DNA from: Sulfuritalea sp.
Lineage (GTDB): Bacteria > Pseudomonadota > Gammaproteobacteria > Burkholderiales > Rhodocyclaceae
Assembly: GCA_016708585.1 (NCBI GenBank)
Contig: JADJFK010000013.1
Coordinates: 62,001-126,000, forward strand
Direction of reading: 5' to 3'
Length of the DNA stretch: 64,000 nt
This document shows positions 31,809-40,963 of this stretch, one piece after another (positions within the stretch are counted from its first letter, which is position 1; each line of letters starts with the position of its first letter). The notes under the pieces were generated by a model. That model was given only the letters and a program-made list of their open reading frames with translations. It was not told where the DNA came from and did no database searches. The position numbers and the translations under genes are program-made.

Positions 31809-32339
31809 TTACTTCGGGCGTGGCGCCGGACCGGACGCCTGCTTGCAGTCTGTCGAAAGCCACTTGCCGGAATAGGCCTGCTTCATGGTGCTCGGGCCCT
31901 GCCTGGCGTCCTGCATGTTGAACGTCGATTCACCCTTGTAGCTTTCCTCGCCCTGATAGGTGATCGAGCCGGTGCCGGTCACCTTCTGTTCGCCGCTGCA
32001 TTCGATCTTCCACGTCGTCGTATTGCCCGAGGTCTTGACGTCCTTCTGCTCGCAGCGCTGGCGGCGATCTTCGTCGCTCTGCGGCGGCTGGCGCTTTTCG
32101 GCCTGCTCCCTGGTGACGCAGTGCCTTGTCACCGTGGTCATCGGACCGCCGGCGGCGCCGGGCATCTTGATGCCCATGGCTTCCATCTGCTTGCGTTCGG
32201 CGGCGGACATGGCCGGCATCGCCGGCATGCCGCCGCCGCTCATCTGCGAGGTGATTTCCCACAGGCCGGGTTTCATGGCGTAGGTGTTGGCCGCGAAGCT
32301 CGCGCCGGCGGCAATGACAACATAGGCAAATTTGCGCAT
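31809..32339 (-). CDS. DUF3617 family secreted protein
   Basis: 176 residues with a signal peptide (MRKFAYVVIAAGASFAANTYA) and then MKPGLWEITSQMSGGGMP, the DUF3617 opening. Two Cys pairs (HCVT, RCEQ, IECSG, TDCKQ) suggest disulfides in the periplasm. Met-rich linker in the middle. The function of the family is unknown. Monocistronic, convergent with mtnAB and upstream of glnS on the same strand but about 55 bp from its stop. Confidence 0.85.
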   Translation of the reverse strand: MRKFAYVVIAAGASFAANTYAMKPGLWEITSQMSGGGMPAMPAMSAAERKQMEAMGIKMPGAAGGPMTTVTRHCVTREQAEKRQPPQSDEDRRQRCEQKDVKTSGNTTTWKIECSGEQKVTGTGSITYQGEESYKGESTFNMQDARQGPSTMKQAYSGKWLSTDCKQASGPAPRPK

Positions 32340-32394
32340 TTCGAAGCCTCCTGGTGTGATGACGAATCAAAACCGGATCGTGTCCGACGTTCCC

Positions 32395-34147
32395 TTATTT
32401 TCCCTTCACCCACGAATCCTTCAGCGTCACGGTGCGATTGAACACCGGCGCGCCGGGTCTGGAATCGATGCGGTCGGCAACGAAGTAGCCGTGACGCTCG
32501 AACTGGAAGCGATCCTCGGCGGCCGCATCCTTCAGCGCCGCCTCGAGTTGCGCGGTGATGACCAGCTTCGAATGCGGGTTGAGGTCGGCGATGAAATCGC
32601 GGCCGCCCTCGCCCGGCGCCTCGACGGCGAACAGGCGGTCGTACAGCCGCACTTCGGCGGCATAGGCATGCCGCGCCGAGACCCAGTGGATGTTGCCCTT
32701 GACCTTGTAGCTGTCGGAGCCCGGCGTGCCGGATTTGGAGTCGGGCATGTACTCGCAATGCACGGCGCTGATGTTGCCGGCGGCATCATGGTCGGCACCG
32801 AGGCACTTGACGACGAAGCCGTAGCGCAGCCGCACCATGTTGCCGGGGAAGAGGCGGAAGTAGCCCTTGCTCGGCACTTCCATGAAGTCCTCGCGCTCGA
32901 TCCATAACTCCTTCGAGAAGGGCACGGGGCGCTTGCCCCACTCCGGCTTTTGCGGATGGTTGGGCGCCAGGCATTCCTCTTCCTGCCCCTCCGGGTAGTT
33001 GTCGATCACCAGCTTGAGCGGATCGAGTACCGCAGTACGGCGCGGCGCGGTTTCGTTGAGATGGTCGCGCTGGCATTCCTCCAGCACGCCGATGTCGATC
33101 CACGAGTCCGACTTGGTGACGCCGTTCATTTCGTTGAAGCGGCGGAAGGCCTCCGGCGTGAAGCCGCGGCGGCGCGCGCCGACCAGGGTCGGCAGGCGCG
33201 GATCGTCCCAGCCGTCGACGTGCTTCTCTTCGACCAGCTGGATCAGCTTGCGCTTGGAGAGCACGACGTAAGAGAGATTCAGCCGGGCGAATTCGATCTG
33301 CTGCGGCAGGGGGGTATTGACGCAACCGAGTTCCGCCAGGCGCGCCAGCAGCCAGTCGTAGAAGGGCCGCTGGTCCTCGAACTCCAGGGTGCAGATCGAA
33401 TGCGTGATGTTCTCCAGCGCGTCCTCGATCGGGTGGGCGTAGGTGTACATCGGGTAGATGCACCAGGTGTCGCCGGTGTTGTGGTGCGTGGCGTGGCGGA
33501 TGCGGTAGATGGCCGGGTCGCGCAGGTTGATGTTGCCCGAACCCATGTCGATCTTCGCCCGCAGGATGTGCGTGCCGTCGGCGAATTCGCCGGCCTTCAT
33601 GCGGCGGAACAGATCGAGGTTCTCTTGCGGCGTGCGGTCACGGTAAGGGGAGTTCTTGCCGGCCTCGGTCAGCGTGCCGCGGCTGGCGCGCATTTCCTCC
33701 GCTGTCTGCGAATCGACGTAGGCGTGGCCGGCCTCGATCAGCTTTTCGGCGAAGTCGTACATCCACTGGAAGTAGTCGGAGGCGAAGTACTTGTTGCCGT
33801 TCCAGTCGAAGCCCAGCCAATGCACGGCGTCGATGATGGAATCGACGTACTCCTGCTCTTCCTTTTCCGGATTGGTGTCGTCGAAGCGCAGGTGGCAGGC
33901 GCCGCCGTAATCCTGTGCCAGGCCGAAATTCAGGCAGATCGACTTGGCATGGCCGAAGTGCAGGTAGCCGTTCGGCTCCGGCGGGAAGCGGGTGCGGATT
34001 CGTCGCCGTATCGCCGGCGCCGACTTTCTGCTGCGCGGCCGGGCCGGGCCGGCCGCTCCAAAGACGTGAGGCGTACCTGCCGGCCTTGAGGTCGGCATCG
34101 ATGATGTGGCGAATGAAGTTGGCGGGTTTGTTGTCCGGTTCGGCCAT
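32395..34147 (-). CDS. glnS: Glutaminyl-tRNA synthetase, N-terminus interrupted by repeat and frame change
   Basis: Charges tRNA-Gln with glutamine. The main frame holds the class I signatures PNGYLHFGHAKSI (HIGH) and VLSKRKL (KMSKS-like), DDTNPEKEEQEY, and the anticodon-binding beta barrels up to 32395. The normal start is at 34147 (MAEPDNKPANFIRHIIDADL), but this part is in a different frame from the body. Between GRYA and RTRFPPEPNG lie about 73 bases, far more than usual, and they contain a copy of the dispersed motif. The main frame alone could start at ATG 34098, with a novel N-terminus. Either a sequence error or a true N-terminal replacement. Confidence 0.88.
34003..34027 (-). repeat. 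Dispersed motif copy in the glnS N-terminus
   Basis: Minus strand reads AAAGTCGGCGCCGGCGAT then ACGGCGA. It lies in a GC-rich stretch of about 60 bp that is extra relative to usual GlnRS proteins, at the point where the reading frame changes. Confidence 0.75.
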
Positions 34148-34205
34148 GATCGGCAGGCGCTTGATGCAAAGCGGCAATTCTACCGGCAGGCGTAAAATCG
34201 CGACA

Positions 34206-34589
34206 ATGAATTGGACAAGTCTTCTCGCCATCGGCGGCGGTGCCGTACTGGGTGCCTGGTTGCGCTACGGTCTGGGTCTCTGGCTCAACCCGGTGTTCGT
34301 CACGGTGCCGCTGGGTACGCTGGCCGCCAACCTGATCGGCGGCTATCTGGTCGGCGCGGCGGTGATGGTGTTCCACCTCAATGCCGAGATGCCGCCCGAA
34401 CTCAAGCTGTTCTTCATCACCGGCTTCCTCGGCGCGCTGACCACCTTTTCGACGTTTTCCGCCGAGGTGGTGCACCTGATCCAGAGTGCGCGCTACGCCT
34501 GGGCGGCAGGTGCCGCCGCAATGCACCTGTTCGGTTCGCTGGCGATGACGGGGCTAGGCATTTTCACCATCCACAAGCTGGCGCAATGA
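34206..34589 (+). CDS. crcB: Fluoride channel CrcB/Fluc
   Basis: 127 residues, four membrane helices. Family hallmarks are GGGAVLGAWLRYGLG, PLGTLAANLIGGYLVG (with the Asn of the Fluc pore) and FFITGFLGALTTFSTFSAEV with the polar track and central sodium site. Works as a dual-topology dimer exporting F-. No fluoride riboswitch was recognised upstream. The stop overlaps hrpA (ATGA). Divergent from glnS. Confidence 0.93.
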   Translation: MNWTSLLAIGGGAVLGAWLRYGLGLWLNPVFVTVPLGTLAANLIGGYLVGAAVMVFHLNAEMPPELKLFFITGFLGALTTFSTFSAEVVHLIQSARYAWAAGAAAMHLFGSLAMTGLGIFTIHKLAQ

Positions 34590-37500
34590 GGTTCGACCCC
34601 GAGGCGCGGCGGGCGGCGCGGCCCGCGCTGGTCTATGACGAGGCGCTGCCGGTGAATGTGCGCCGGGCCGAGATCGGCGCAGCGATACTCAAGCACCAGG
34701 TGGTGGTAGTCTGCGGCGAGACCGGCTCGGGCAAGACCACGCAGTTGCCCAAGATCTGCCTCGAAATCGGCCGCGGCCTGCACGGCCTGATCGGCCACAC
34801 CCAGCCGCGGCGCATCGCCGCGCGCGCCACGGCGACGCGCATCAGCGAGGAACTCAAATCGGAACTCGGCCGCCATGTCGGCTTCAAGATCCGCTTCACC
34901 GACAAGCTCACGCCGTCCTCCTACATCAAGCTGATGACCGACGGCATCCTGCTGGCCGAGACGCAGACCGATCCGCTGCTGCGCCAGTACGACACGATAC
35001 TGATCGACGAGGCGCACGAGCGCAGCCTCAACATCGATTTCCTGCTCGGCTACCTCAAGCAACTGCTGCCGAAGCGGCGCGACCTGAAAGTCATTGTCAC
35101 GTCGGCGACGCTGGATGCCGAGCGATTTTCGAAACACTTTGAGGGCGCACCCGTCATCGAGGTTTCGGGCCGGCTCTACCCGATCGAGACGCGCTACCGG
35201 CCCTTCGACGAAAAGAAAGACACGGATCTCAACGACGCCATCGTCGACGCCGTCGACGAGGCCCACCGTACCGGGCCAGGCGACGTGCTGGTGTTCCTGC
35301 CCGGCGAGCGCGAGATCCGCGAGGCGGCCGAGGCGCTGCGCAAACACCATCCGCCCGGTCTTGAAGTGCTGCCCCTGTTCGCACGGCAGACCGCCGTGGA
35401 GCAGGGCCGCGTCTTCGCCTCGCACCAGGGCCAGCGCGTGGTGCTGGCGACCAACGTCGCCGAGACCTCGCTGACCGTGCCCGGCATCCGCTACGTGATC
35501 GACTCCGGCCTGGCACGCGTCAAGCGCTACTCGCATCGCAACAAGGTCGAGCAACTGCAGGTCGAGCCGATCTCGCGTGCGGCGGCCAGCCAGCGCGCCG
35601 GCCGCTGCGGCCGCGTTTCGGCCGGCGTCTGCTTCAAGCTCTATGACGAAGAAGACTTCAACAAGCGCCCGCCCTACACCGAGCCCGAGATCCTGCGTTC
35701 CAGCCTGGCCGGCGTGATCCTGCGCATGAAGTCGCTGCATCTGGGCGACGTCGAGGACTTCCCTTTCCTCGAGGCGCCGGCGCCGCGCATGATCGCCGAC
35801 GGCTACCAGTTGCTCGCCGAGCTGGGCGCCATCGACGAGACGAGCAAGGAACTGACCAAGGTCGGCTTCGAACTCGCCAAGCTGCCGCTCGACCCGAAGA
35901 TCGGCCGCATGATCCTCGCCGCGCGCGAGCACAACTGCCTGCGCGAAGTGCTGATCATCGCCGCCGCGTTGGGCACCCAGGACCCGCGCGACCGGCCGCA
36001 GGAGCATGCGGCGACGGCCGATCAGGCCCATGCCAAGTGGAAGGACGAGAAATCCGAATTCCTTTCCTACCTGAAACTCTGGGCCGCCGGCGATGAGGTC
36101 TGGAAGCACGAAACCTCGAACAAGCAGCGCCAGTGGTGCCGGCAGAACTTCATCAACTGGCTGCGCCTGCGCGAGTGGCGCGACGTGCATGCGCAGTTGA
36201 TGACGCTGTGCCACGAGCACGGCTGGAAGGAGAACCAGATTCCCGCCAGCTACGAGGCCATCCACAAGGCGCTGCTGACCGGCCTGCTCGGCCACATCGG
36301 CCTGATCAGCGAAGAGGACAAGAACTACCTCGGCGCACGCGGCATCCGCTTCTACATCCATCCCGGTTCCAGCCTGCTGAAGAAGGCCGGACGCTGGATC
36401 GTCGCCGCCGAGATCGTCGAGACCTCGCGCCTGTTCGCGCGCTGCATCGCGAAGATCGAGCCGGAATGGCTGGAGCAGGTCGGCGGCCACCTGATCCGCA
36501 GGCATGTCTATGAGCCGCACTGGGAGAAGGGGCCGGGGCAGGTCGTGGCCTGGGAGCGCGTCACCCTGCACGGCCTGATGATCCATGCCAAGCGGCGTGT
36601 GCATTACGGGCCGAGCGATCCGAAGCTGGCGCGCGAAATCCTGATCCGCGAGGCCCTGGTGGCAGGCCAGGTCGGCGAGGACTGGGTGCGCAAGTGGCGC
36701 TTCTTCCAGCACAACGCCAAATTGATGAAGGAGATCGAGGCGCTGGAACACAAGGCGCGCCGCCCCGACGTGCTGGTCGATGACGAACTGATTTATGCCT
36801 TCTACGACAGCAGGATTCCCGAGGGCATCATCACGCTGGCGGCCTTCGACCACTGGCGGCGCGAGGCCGAGGCGGCCAACCCGAAGCTGCTCTGCCTGGA
36901 GAAGGAGCAGCTGATGCGCCACGAGGCGGCGGGCATCACCACCGACGCCTTCCCGCCCGAACTCACGCATCGCGGCCGCAGCTTCAAGCTCGCCTACCAC
37001 CACGATCCCGGCGCGGCCGACGACGGCGTCACGCTGACCCTGCCGCTGACGGCGCTCAACCAGCTGCCGGCCAATCGCTGCGAATGGCTGGTGCCGGGCC
37101 TGCTCAAGGAAAAGGTGCTGGCGCTGCTGAAGACGCTGCAGCAGAAGTATCGCCACCGCCTGCAGCCGCTCGATGAGTTCGCCACGAACTTCTGCGACGC
37201 CGACCATGATCTCGACGAGCCGCTGGTGCGCGCCCTGACGCGCGCCGCCGAGGAGCATCTGGCCATGAAGCTGCCGCTTGACGCCTTCCGCAGCGGCGAA
37301 TTGCGGCCGCATCTGTTCATGAACTTCCGCCTCACCGACGAGCACGGCGCCACCCTGGCGATTTCGCGCAACCTGGCCGAACTGCGCGCCGAGTATCGCG
37401 ACCGTGTCGAGCAGGCCTATGCCGCGGCCGAGGTGCAGCACGAGGCGGCCAATGTAAAAATGGGCGATGCGCCGGGCTTCACCGCCTGGACCTTCGGCGC

Positions 37501-38329
37501 GCTGCCGGAATTGATGGAAGTGAAAGTCGGCGCCGGCACCACGGTGGGTTTTCCGGCGCTGGTCGACATGGGCGAGAGCGTGCGCCTGACCGCCTTCGAT
37601 ACCGAGGAAAAGGCCCGCGCCGAGCATCGCCGCGGCATGGCGCGGCTGTTCGCCCTGCAGCTCGCCGCCCAGGTCAAGGCCATCGAGAAGCTGCCAGGTT
37701 TGCGCGAGCTCGCCCTGCAATTCATTTCGCTGGGCACGGAGAAGGAGTTGCGCGAACAGCTGGTCGCCGTGACGCTGGAGCGCACCTGCCTGATGGACCC
37801 GCTGCCCGTCGAAGAGTCGGCGTTCGCGACACGGCGCGAAGCGGCACGCGGCCGCATCCTGCTGGTGGCGCAGGAGATCCTGCGCCTGCTCGGCGGCATC
37901 CTGGCCGAACACGCGACGCTGGCGAAGAAACTTGCGTCGCAGCAGAAGGCGTTTCCGCAGGCCTGCGCCGACATCGCCGCGCAGCTGGCCGAACTGATGC
38001 CCAAAAGGTTCATTACCGCGACGCCCTTCGAGCGCTTGCAGCACTATCCGCGTTACCTCAAGGCGATCAGCCTGCGCCTGGAAAAGGCGCGCAGCGACCC
38101 GGCGCGCGACACGCGCCTGATGGCTGACTGGCAAGGTTTGGGCAAACCCTGGGAACGCGAGCGCAATGCGATGCTGAAATCCGGCCAGCAGAATGATGCC
38201 TTCCTCGACGAGTTCCGCTGGCTGCTAGAAGAATTGCGCGTTGCCCTGTTCGCGCAGGAACTGAAGACATCTTCGCCGGTCTCGGTGAAGCGCCTGCAGA
38301 AGATGTGGGATAGTCGGCGACATGGATGA
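34586..38329 (+). CDS. hrpA: ATP-dependent RNA helicase HrpA
   Basis: A 1247-residue DEAH-box helicase. Motif I is GETGSGKTT (about residue 46), motif II DEAHERS, motif III TSATLDAERF, then TNVAETSLT and QRAGRCGR. The C-terminal two-thirds has the helicase-associated and OB domains and the HrpA-specific DUF3418 region. HrpA acts on mRNA, including rescue of stalled ribosomes. MEVKVGAGTTVGFPALVD contains a partial copy of the dispersed motif. ATG overlaps crcB. Slightly shorter than the E. coli protein but complete. Confidence 0.95.
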   Translation: MRFDPEARRAARPALVYDEALPVNVRRAEIGAAILKHQVVVVCGETGSGKTTQLPKICLEIGRGLHGLIGHTQPRRIAARATATRISEELKSELGRHVGFKIRFTDKLTPSSYIKLMTDGILLAETQTDPLLRQYDTILIDEAHERSLNIDFLLGYLKQLLPKRRDLKVIVTSATLDAERFSKHFEGAPVIEVSGRLYPIETRYRPFDEKKDTDLNDAIVDAVDEAHRTGPGDVLVFLPGEREIREAAEALRKHHPPGLEVLPLFARQTAVEQGRVFASHQGQRVVLATNVAETSLTVPGIRYVIDSGLARVKRYSHRNKVEQLQVEPISRAAASQRAGRCGRVSAGVCFKLYDEEDFNKRPPYTEPEILRSSLAGVILRMKSLHLGDVEDFPFLEAPAPRMIADGYQLLAELGAIDETSKELTKVGFELAKLPLDPKIGRMILAAREHNCLREVLIIAAALGTQDPRDRPQEHAATADQAHAKWKDEKSEFLSYLKLWAAGDEVWKHETSNKQRQWCRQNFINWLRLREWRDVHAQLMTLCHEHGWKENQIPASYEAIHKALLTGLLGHIGLISEEDKNYLGARGIRFYIHPGSSLLKKAGRWIVAAEIVETSRLFARCIAKIEPEWLEQVGGHLIRRHVYEPHWEKGPGQVVAWERVTLHGLMIHAKRRVHYGPSDPKLAREILIREALVAGQVGEDWVRKWRFFQHNAKLMKEIEALEHKARRPDVLVDDELIYAFYDSRIPEGIITLAAFDHWRREAEAANPKLLCLEKEQLMRHEAAGITTDAFPPELTHRGRSFKLAYHHDPGAADDGVTLTLPLTALNQLPANRCEWLVPGLLKEKVLALLKTLQQKYRHRLQPLDEFATNFCDADHDLDEPLVRALTRAAEEHLAMKLPLDAFRSGELRPHLFMNFRLTDEHGATLAISRNLAELRAEYRDRVEQAYAAAEVQHEAANVKMGDAPGFTAWTFGALPELMEVKVGAGTTVGFPALVDMGESVRLTAFDTEEKARAEHRRGMARLFALQLAAQVKAIEKLPGLRELALQFISLGTEKELREQLVAVTLERTCLMDPLPVEESAFATRREAARGRILLVAQEILRLLGGILAEHATLAKKLASQQKAFPQACADIAAQLAELMPKRFITATPFERLQHYPRYLKAISLRLEKARSDPARDTRLMADWQGLGKPWERERNAMLKSGQQNDAFLDEFRWLLEELRVALFAQELKTSSPVSVKRLQKMWDSRRHG
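37523..37546 (+). repeat. Dispersed motif copy in hrpA (partial)
   Basis: AAAGTCGGCGCCGGCACC then ACGGTG; matches the consensus well for 15 bases and less so after. Read as KVGAGTTV. Confidence 0.5.
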
Positions 38330-38345
38330 ACCGGACCGGTGAAGG

Positions 38346-39065
38346 ATGATGATGCTTGAAGTTTTTGCGGCCTTGTCGAAGGCGCTGCGCGACCTGACGC
38401 GGCCCGCGGTGCTCTGGCATGCGCTGTGGCCGCCGCTGGCGGCGCTGCTGCTGTGGACCGCCATCGGATTCGCGGCATGGGCGCATGGCGTCGCGCTGAT
38501 GGAGCGCATCGTGCCGGGGTTGCCCTGGGCAGGCTGGGAGTGGGTGGCGCAATGGGCGGCGGTGTTCCTGCTGCTGGCAGCCTTCGCCGCGCTGACCTAC
38601 ATCACGGCCATCCTGCTGGTGGCCGTGTTTGCCCTGCCGCTGTTGATCAATCTGGTGGCGGCGCACGATTATCCGGATCTCGGGCGCCATGGCGAGAACG
38701 TGTTCTGGGGCAGCCTAGGCAATACGCTCGGCGCCGGGGCGATTTTCCTCATCGGCAGCCTGGCGATGCTGCCCCTGCTGCTGTTACCCGGCGCCTTGCT
38801 GGTTTTGCCGCTGCTCTGGAGCGCCTGGCTGAATCAGCGCGCCTTCCGCTTCGATGCCCTGGCCGAACACGCGACCCCCGGCGAAATGCAACTCCTGGTG
38901 CGCGAAGATGGCAGGAATTTCTACATGGCCGGGCTGGCAACGGCCGCCGCCGCCTATGTGCCGCTGCTCAACCTGCTGGCGCCGGCATTTGCGGCGCTGG
39001 TTTTCGTGCATCTCGGACTGGCGGCCCTGCGCCGCCGGCGTCAGGAAGGAGGCGTGGTTTTATGA
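38346..39065 (+). CDS. EI24 domain integral membrane protein
   Basis: 239 residues with four to five long hydrophobic helices, including AVFLLLAAFAALTYITAILLVAVFALPLLINLV, and LWSAWLNQRAFRFDALAEHAT, a typical EI24/CysZ-like stretch. CysZ homologs transport sulfate, but members outside cys operons have no established role. It starts 17 nt after hrpA; three Met codons in a row at 38346 make the exact start uncertain by a few residues. A hairpin repeat follows. Confidence 0.8.
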   Translation: MMMLEVFAALSKALRDLTRPAVLWHALWPPLAALLLWTAIGFAAWAHGVALMERIVPGLPWAGWEWVAQWAAVFLLLAAFAALTYITAILLVAVFALPLLINLVAAHDYPDLGRHGENVFWGSLGNTLGAGAIFLIGSLAMLPLLLLPGALLVLPLLWSAWLNQRAFRFDALAEHATPGEMQLLVREDGRNFYMAGLATAAAAYVPLLNLLAPAFAALVFVHLGLAALRRRRQEGGVVL

Positions 39066-39086
39066 GTGGTGATTTGAACGACATAT

Positions 39087-39172
39087 CCCCCATCCCCTTT
39101 TCCAGGAAAAGGGGTGACTACGGCTCGCTGCGCTCGCAGGGTCTTGAAGAGGCTGCCTTGGGGCGGCCCGGC
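39087..39172 (-). repeat. Hairpin repeat element C2, relative of the rsmH element
   Basis: Contains the hairpin CCCCTTTTCCAGGAAAAGGGG at its left side and, in reverse orientation, CCGGGCCGCCCCAAGGCAG, which also occurs at 8415-8433. The order of blocks in between matches element C1 when C2 is reversed. It fills the gap between the EI24 gene and the CinA-like gene. Confidence 0.7.
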
Positions 39173-39180
39173 GGGCAGCC

Positions 39181-39942
39181 ATGAACGGCATCGGCGCGAT
39201 CATCATCGGCGACGAGATTACGCTCGGCCGTCGTCAGGACAAGCATTTCGCCAAAATCGTCGAGCTGCTCGCCGCGCGCGGGCTGACGCTCGACTGGGCG
39301 CTGTATCACGGCGACAATCGCGAGCGTCTGGCGGACGTCCTGCGTCGCAGCTTCGCCACTGGCGACATCGTCTTCAGTTGCGGCGGCATCGGCAACACGC
39401 CGGACGACCACACCCGACAGGCGGCCGCGGCGGCGGCGGGCGTCGAGCTCGTCCTGCATCCGGATGCGGAGCGCGAGATTCGCGCCCGCTATGCCGAGAT
39501 CGGCCGCGAGGTGACCGACTATGCGCTCGACATGGGGCGCTTCCCCGCCGGCAGCCGCATCATCCCCAACCCCTACAACCGCATTCCGGGATTTTCCCGG
39601 GGCGACCACCACTTCGTGCCGGGCTTTCCGCAAATGGCCTGGCCGATGATCGAATGGGTGCTCGATACCTGCTATGCCGACCGCTTCAACCGGCGGCCGT
39701 CGGCGGAGGCGGCGATCCTGGTCTGGAAGGGCATCGAGAGCAAGTTGACGCCGCTGATGCTGAAAATCGAGGCCGAGTATCCCGGACTCAAGGTGTTCAG
39801 CCTGCCCTTCCTCGGTTCGGCCGACGTCGGACACCATGTCGAACTGGGGGTGCGCGGCGCGCCGGAACAGGTTCCCGCCGCCATGGAACTGATGCGGCGC
39901 GAGGTAACGGACCTGGGTTACGACTTCGCCGAGAAGGCTTGA
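39181..39942 (+). CDS. CinA-like molybdopterin-binding domain protein
   Basis: 253 residues of the MoCF/CinA N-terminal type: IGAIIIGDEITLGRRQDKHF at the start, FSCGGIGNTPDDHTRQA where MoaB/MogA proteins bind pterin (usually GGxGxTxDD), and NPYNRIPGFSRGDHHFVPGFPQM. It lacks the C-terminal CinA deamidase domain. Stand-alone proteins of this kind may be nucleotide pyrophosphatases or unknown. The start codon directly follows hairpin repeat C2, which could influence translation. Confidence 0.82.
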   Translation: MNGIGAIIIGDEITLGRRQDKHFAKIVELLAARGLTLDWALYHGDNRERLADVLRRSFATGDIVFSCGGIGNTPDDHTRQAAAAAAGVELVLHPDAEREIRARYAEIGREVTDYALDMGRFPAGSRIIPNPYNRIPGFSRGDHHFVPGFPQMAWPMIEWVLDTCYADRFNRRPSAEAAILVWKGIESKLTPLMLKIEAEYPGLKVFSLPFLGSADVGHHVELGVRGAPEQVPAAMELMRREVTDLGYDFAEKA

Positions 39943-39998
39943 CCGTGACGTGAAGCGTCCGCCGATTTGATTTATCCTGTGGGTTCCCCCAACCTCGC

Positions 39999-40955
39999 AT
40001 GACTGGAAAAACAATGGACAGCGTGCTGCGCGAGCATCTGCAACATTCCAAGTTGTTTGCCAAGGTCGGCCTCGAAAGCGTGGAGCACCTGTTCGAGGGC
40101 TGCGAGCGACGGAAACTGGAGCGCGGCGACCACCTGCTCGAGGCGGACGCCGCCAACGGCCACCTCTACCTGATCCTCGGCGGGGAGTTTCGGGTCTACC
40201 TGCAGGGCCGCGACATGCCGGCACAGGCCGTGCTGGTCGGCGGCGATTGTGTCGGCGAGATGTCGCTGCTCGACGGCCAGCCGGCTTCGGCCCTGGTGCT
40301 GGCGGCGCAGGACAGCGAAGTGCTGGCGATTCCGCACGAGGTGGTCTGGTCCCTGGTGGATTGCTCCCACGGCGTGGCGCGCAACCTGCTGGCGATCATC
40401 AGCGGCCGTGTGCGCCAAGGCAACCAGGCGCTGGTGGCCATGCAGGAGCGCAGCCTGGAATTCGAGGAGGAGGGAAGCGTCGACGCCCTCACCGGGATCC
40501 ACAACCGGCGCTGGCTGCTGGAGGCCTTTCCGCGCGCCATGGCGCGCTGCGCGAGGGATGAAAAGCCCTTGTGCCTGGTGATTGCCGACATCGACCTGTT
40601 CCGCGACTTCAACGCCCGGTTCGGCTATCTCGCCGGCGATGCCGTATTGCGGCGCATGGCGCACCGACTGGCCGACGGCTTGCGTGCATGGGACCTGGTT
40701 GCCCGCCATGGCGGCCAGGCGTTCGCGGTCCTGCTGCCGGAGGCCGACCTGGAAGATGCCCTGTCGATTGCAGAGCGCCTGCGCGAACTGGTGGCGATCG
40801 GCAGCGGCTTGCAGACGGACGAGGGCGTGACGCTCAGTTGCGGCGTGGCCCGGATGGCGCCGGGCGAGGAGCTCGAGGATCTGCTCGCGCGCGCCGATGC
40901 GGCGCTGCGACGCGCCAAGGAAGGCGGCCGCGACCGGGTGGAAGCGGCGGCCTGA
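39999..40955 (+). CDS. cNMP-binding domain protein with degenerate GGDEF domain
   Basis: 318 residues, cytoplasmic. Residues about 10-135 form a cyclic-nucleotide-type domain (LEADAANGHLYLILGGEFRVYL, GGDCVGEMSLLDGQPASALVLA). Residues about 160-315 are a GGDEF fold starting DALTGIHNRRWLLEAF and including VIADIDLFRDFNARFGYLAGD. The signature is GGQAF instead of GG(D/E)EF, so diguanylate cyclase activity is unlikely. However, the inhibitory-site RxxD is kept as RAWD five residues before it, so it may bind c-di-GMP as a receptor. An upstream ATG at 39999 or 40014 starts the protein. Confidence 0.85.
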   Translation: MTGKTMDSVLREHLQHSKLFAKVGLESVEHLFEGCERRKLERGDHLLEADAANGHLYLILGGEFRVYLQGRDMPAQAVLVGGDCVGEMSLLDGQPASALVLAAQDSEVLAIPHEVVWSLVDCSHGVARNLLAIISGRVRQGNQALVAMQERSLEFEEEGSVDALTGIHNRRWLLEAFPRAMARCARDEKPLCLVIADIDLFRDFNARFGYLAGDAVLRRMAHRLADGLRAWDLVARHGGQAFAVLLPEADLEDALSIAERLRELVAIGSGLQTDEGVTLSCGVARMAPGEELEDLLARADAALRRAKEGGRDRVEAAA

Positions 40956-40963
40956 GCCGGACT

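Noticed and set aside
34148..34205. Possible fluoride riboswitch before crcB
   Set aside because: The space to the divergent glnS start is only about 58 bp and no crcB-motif pattern was found.
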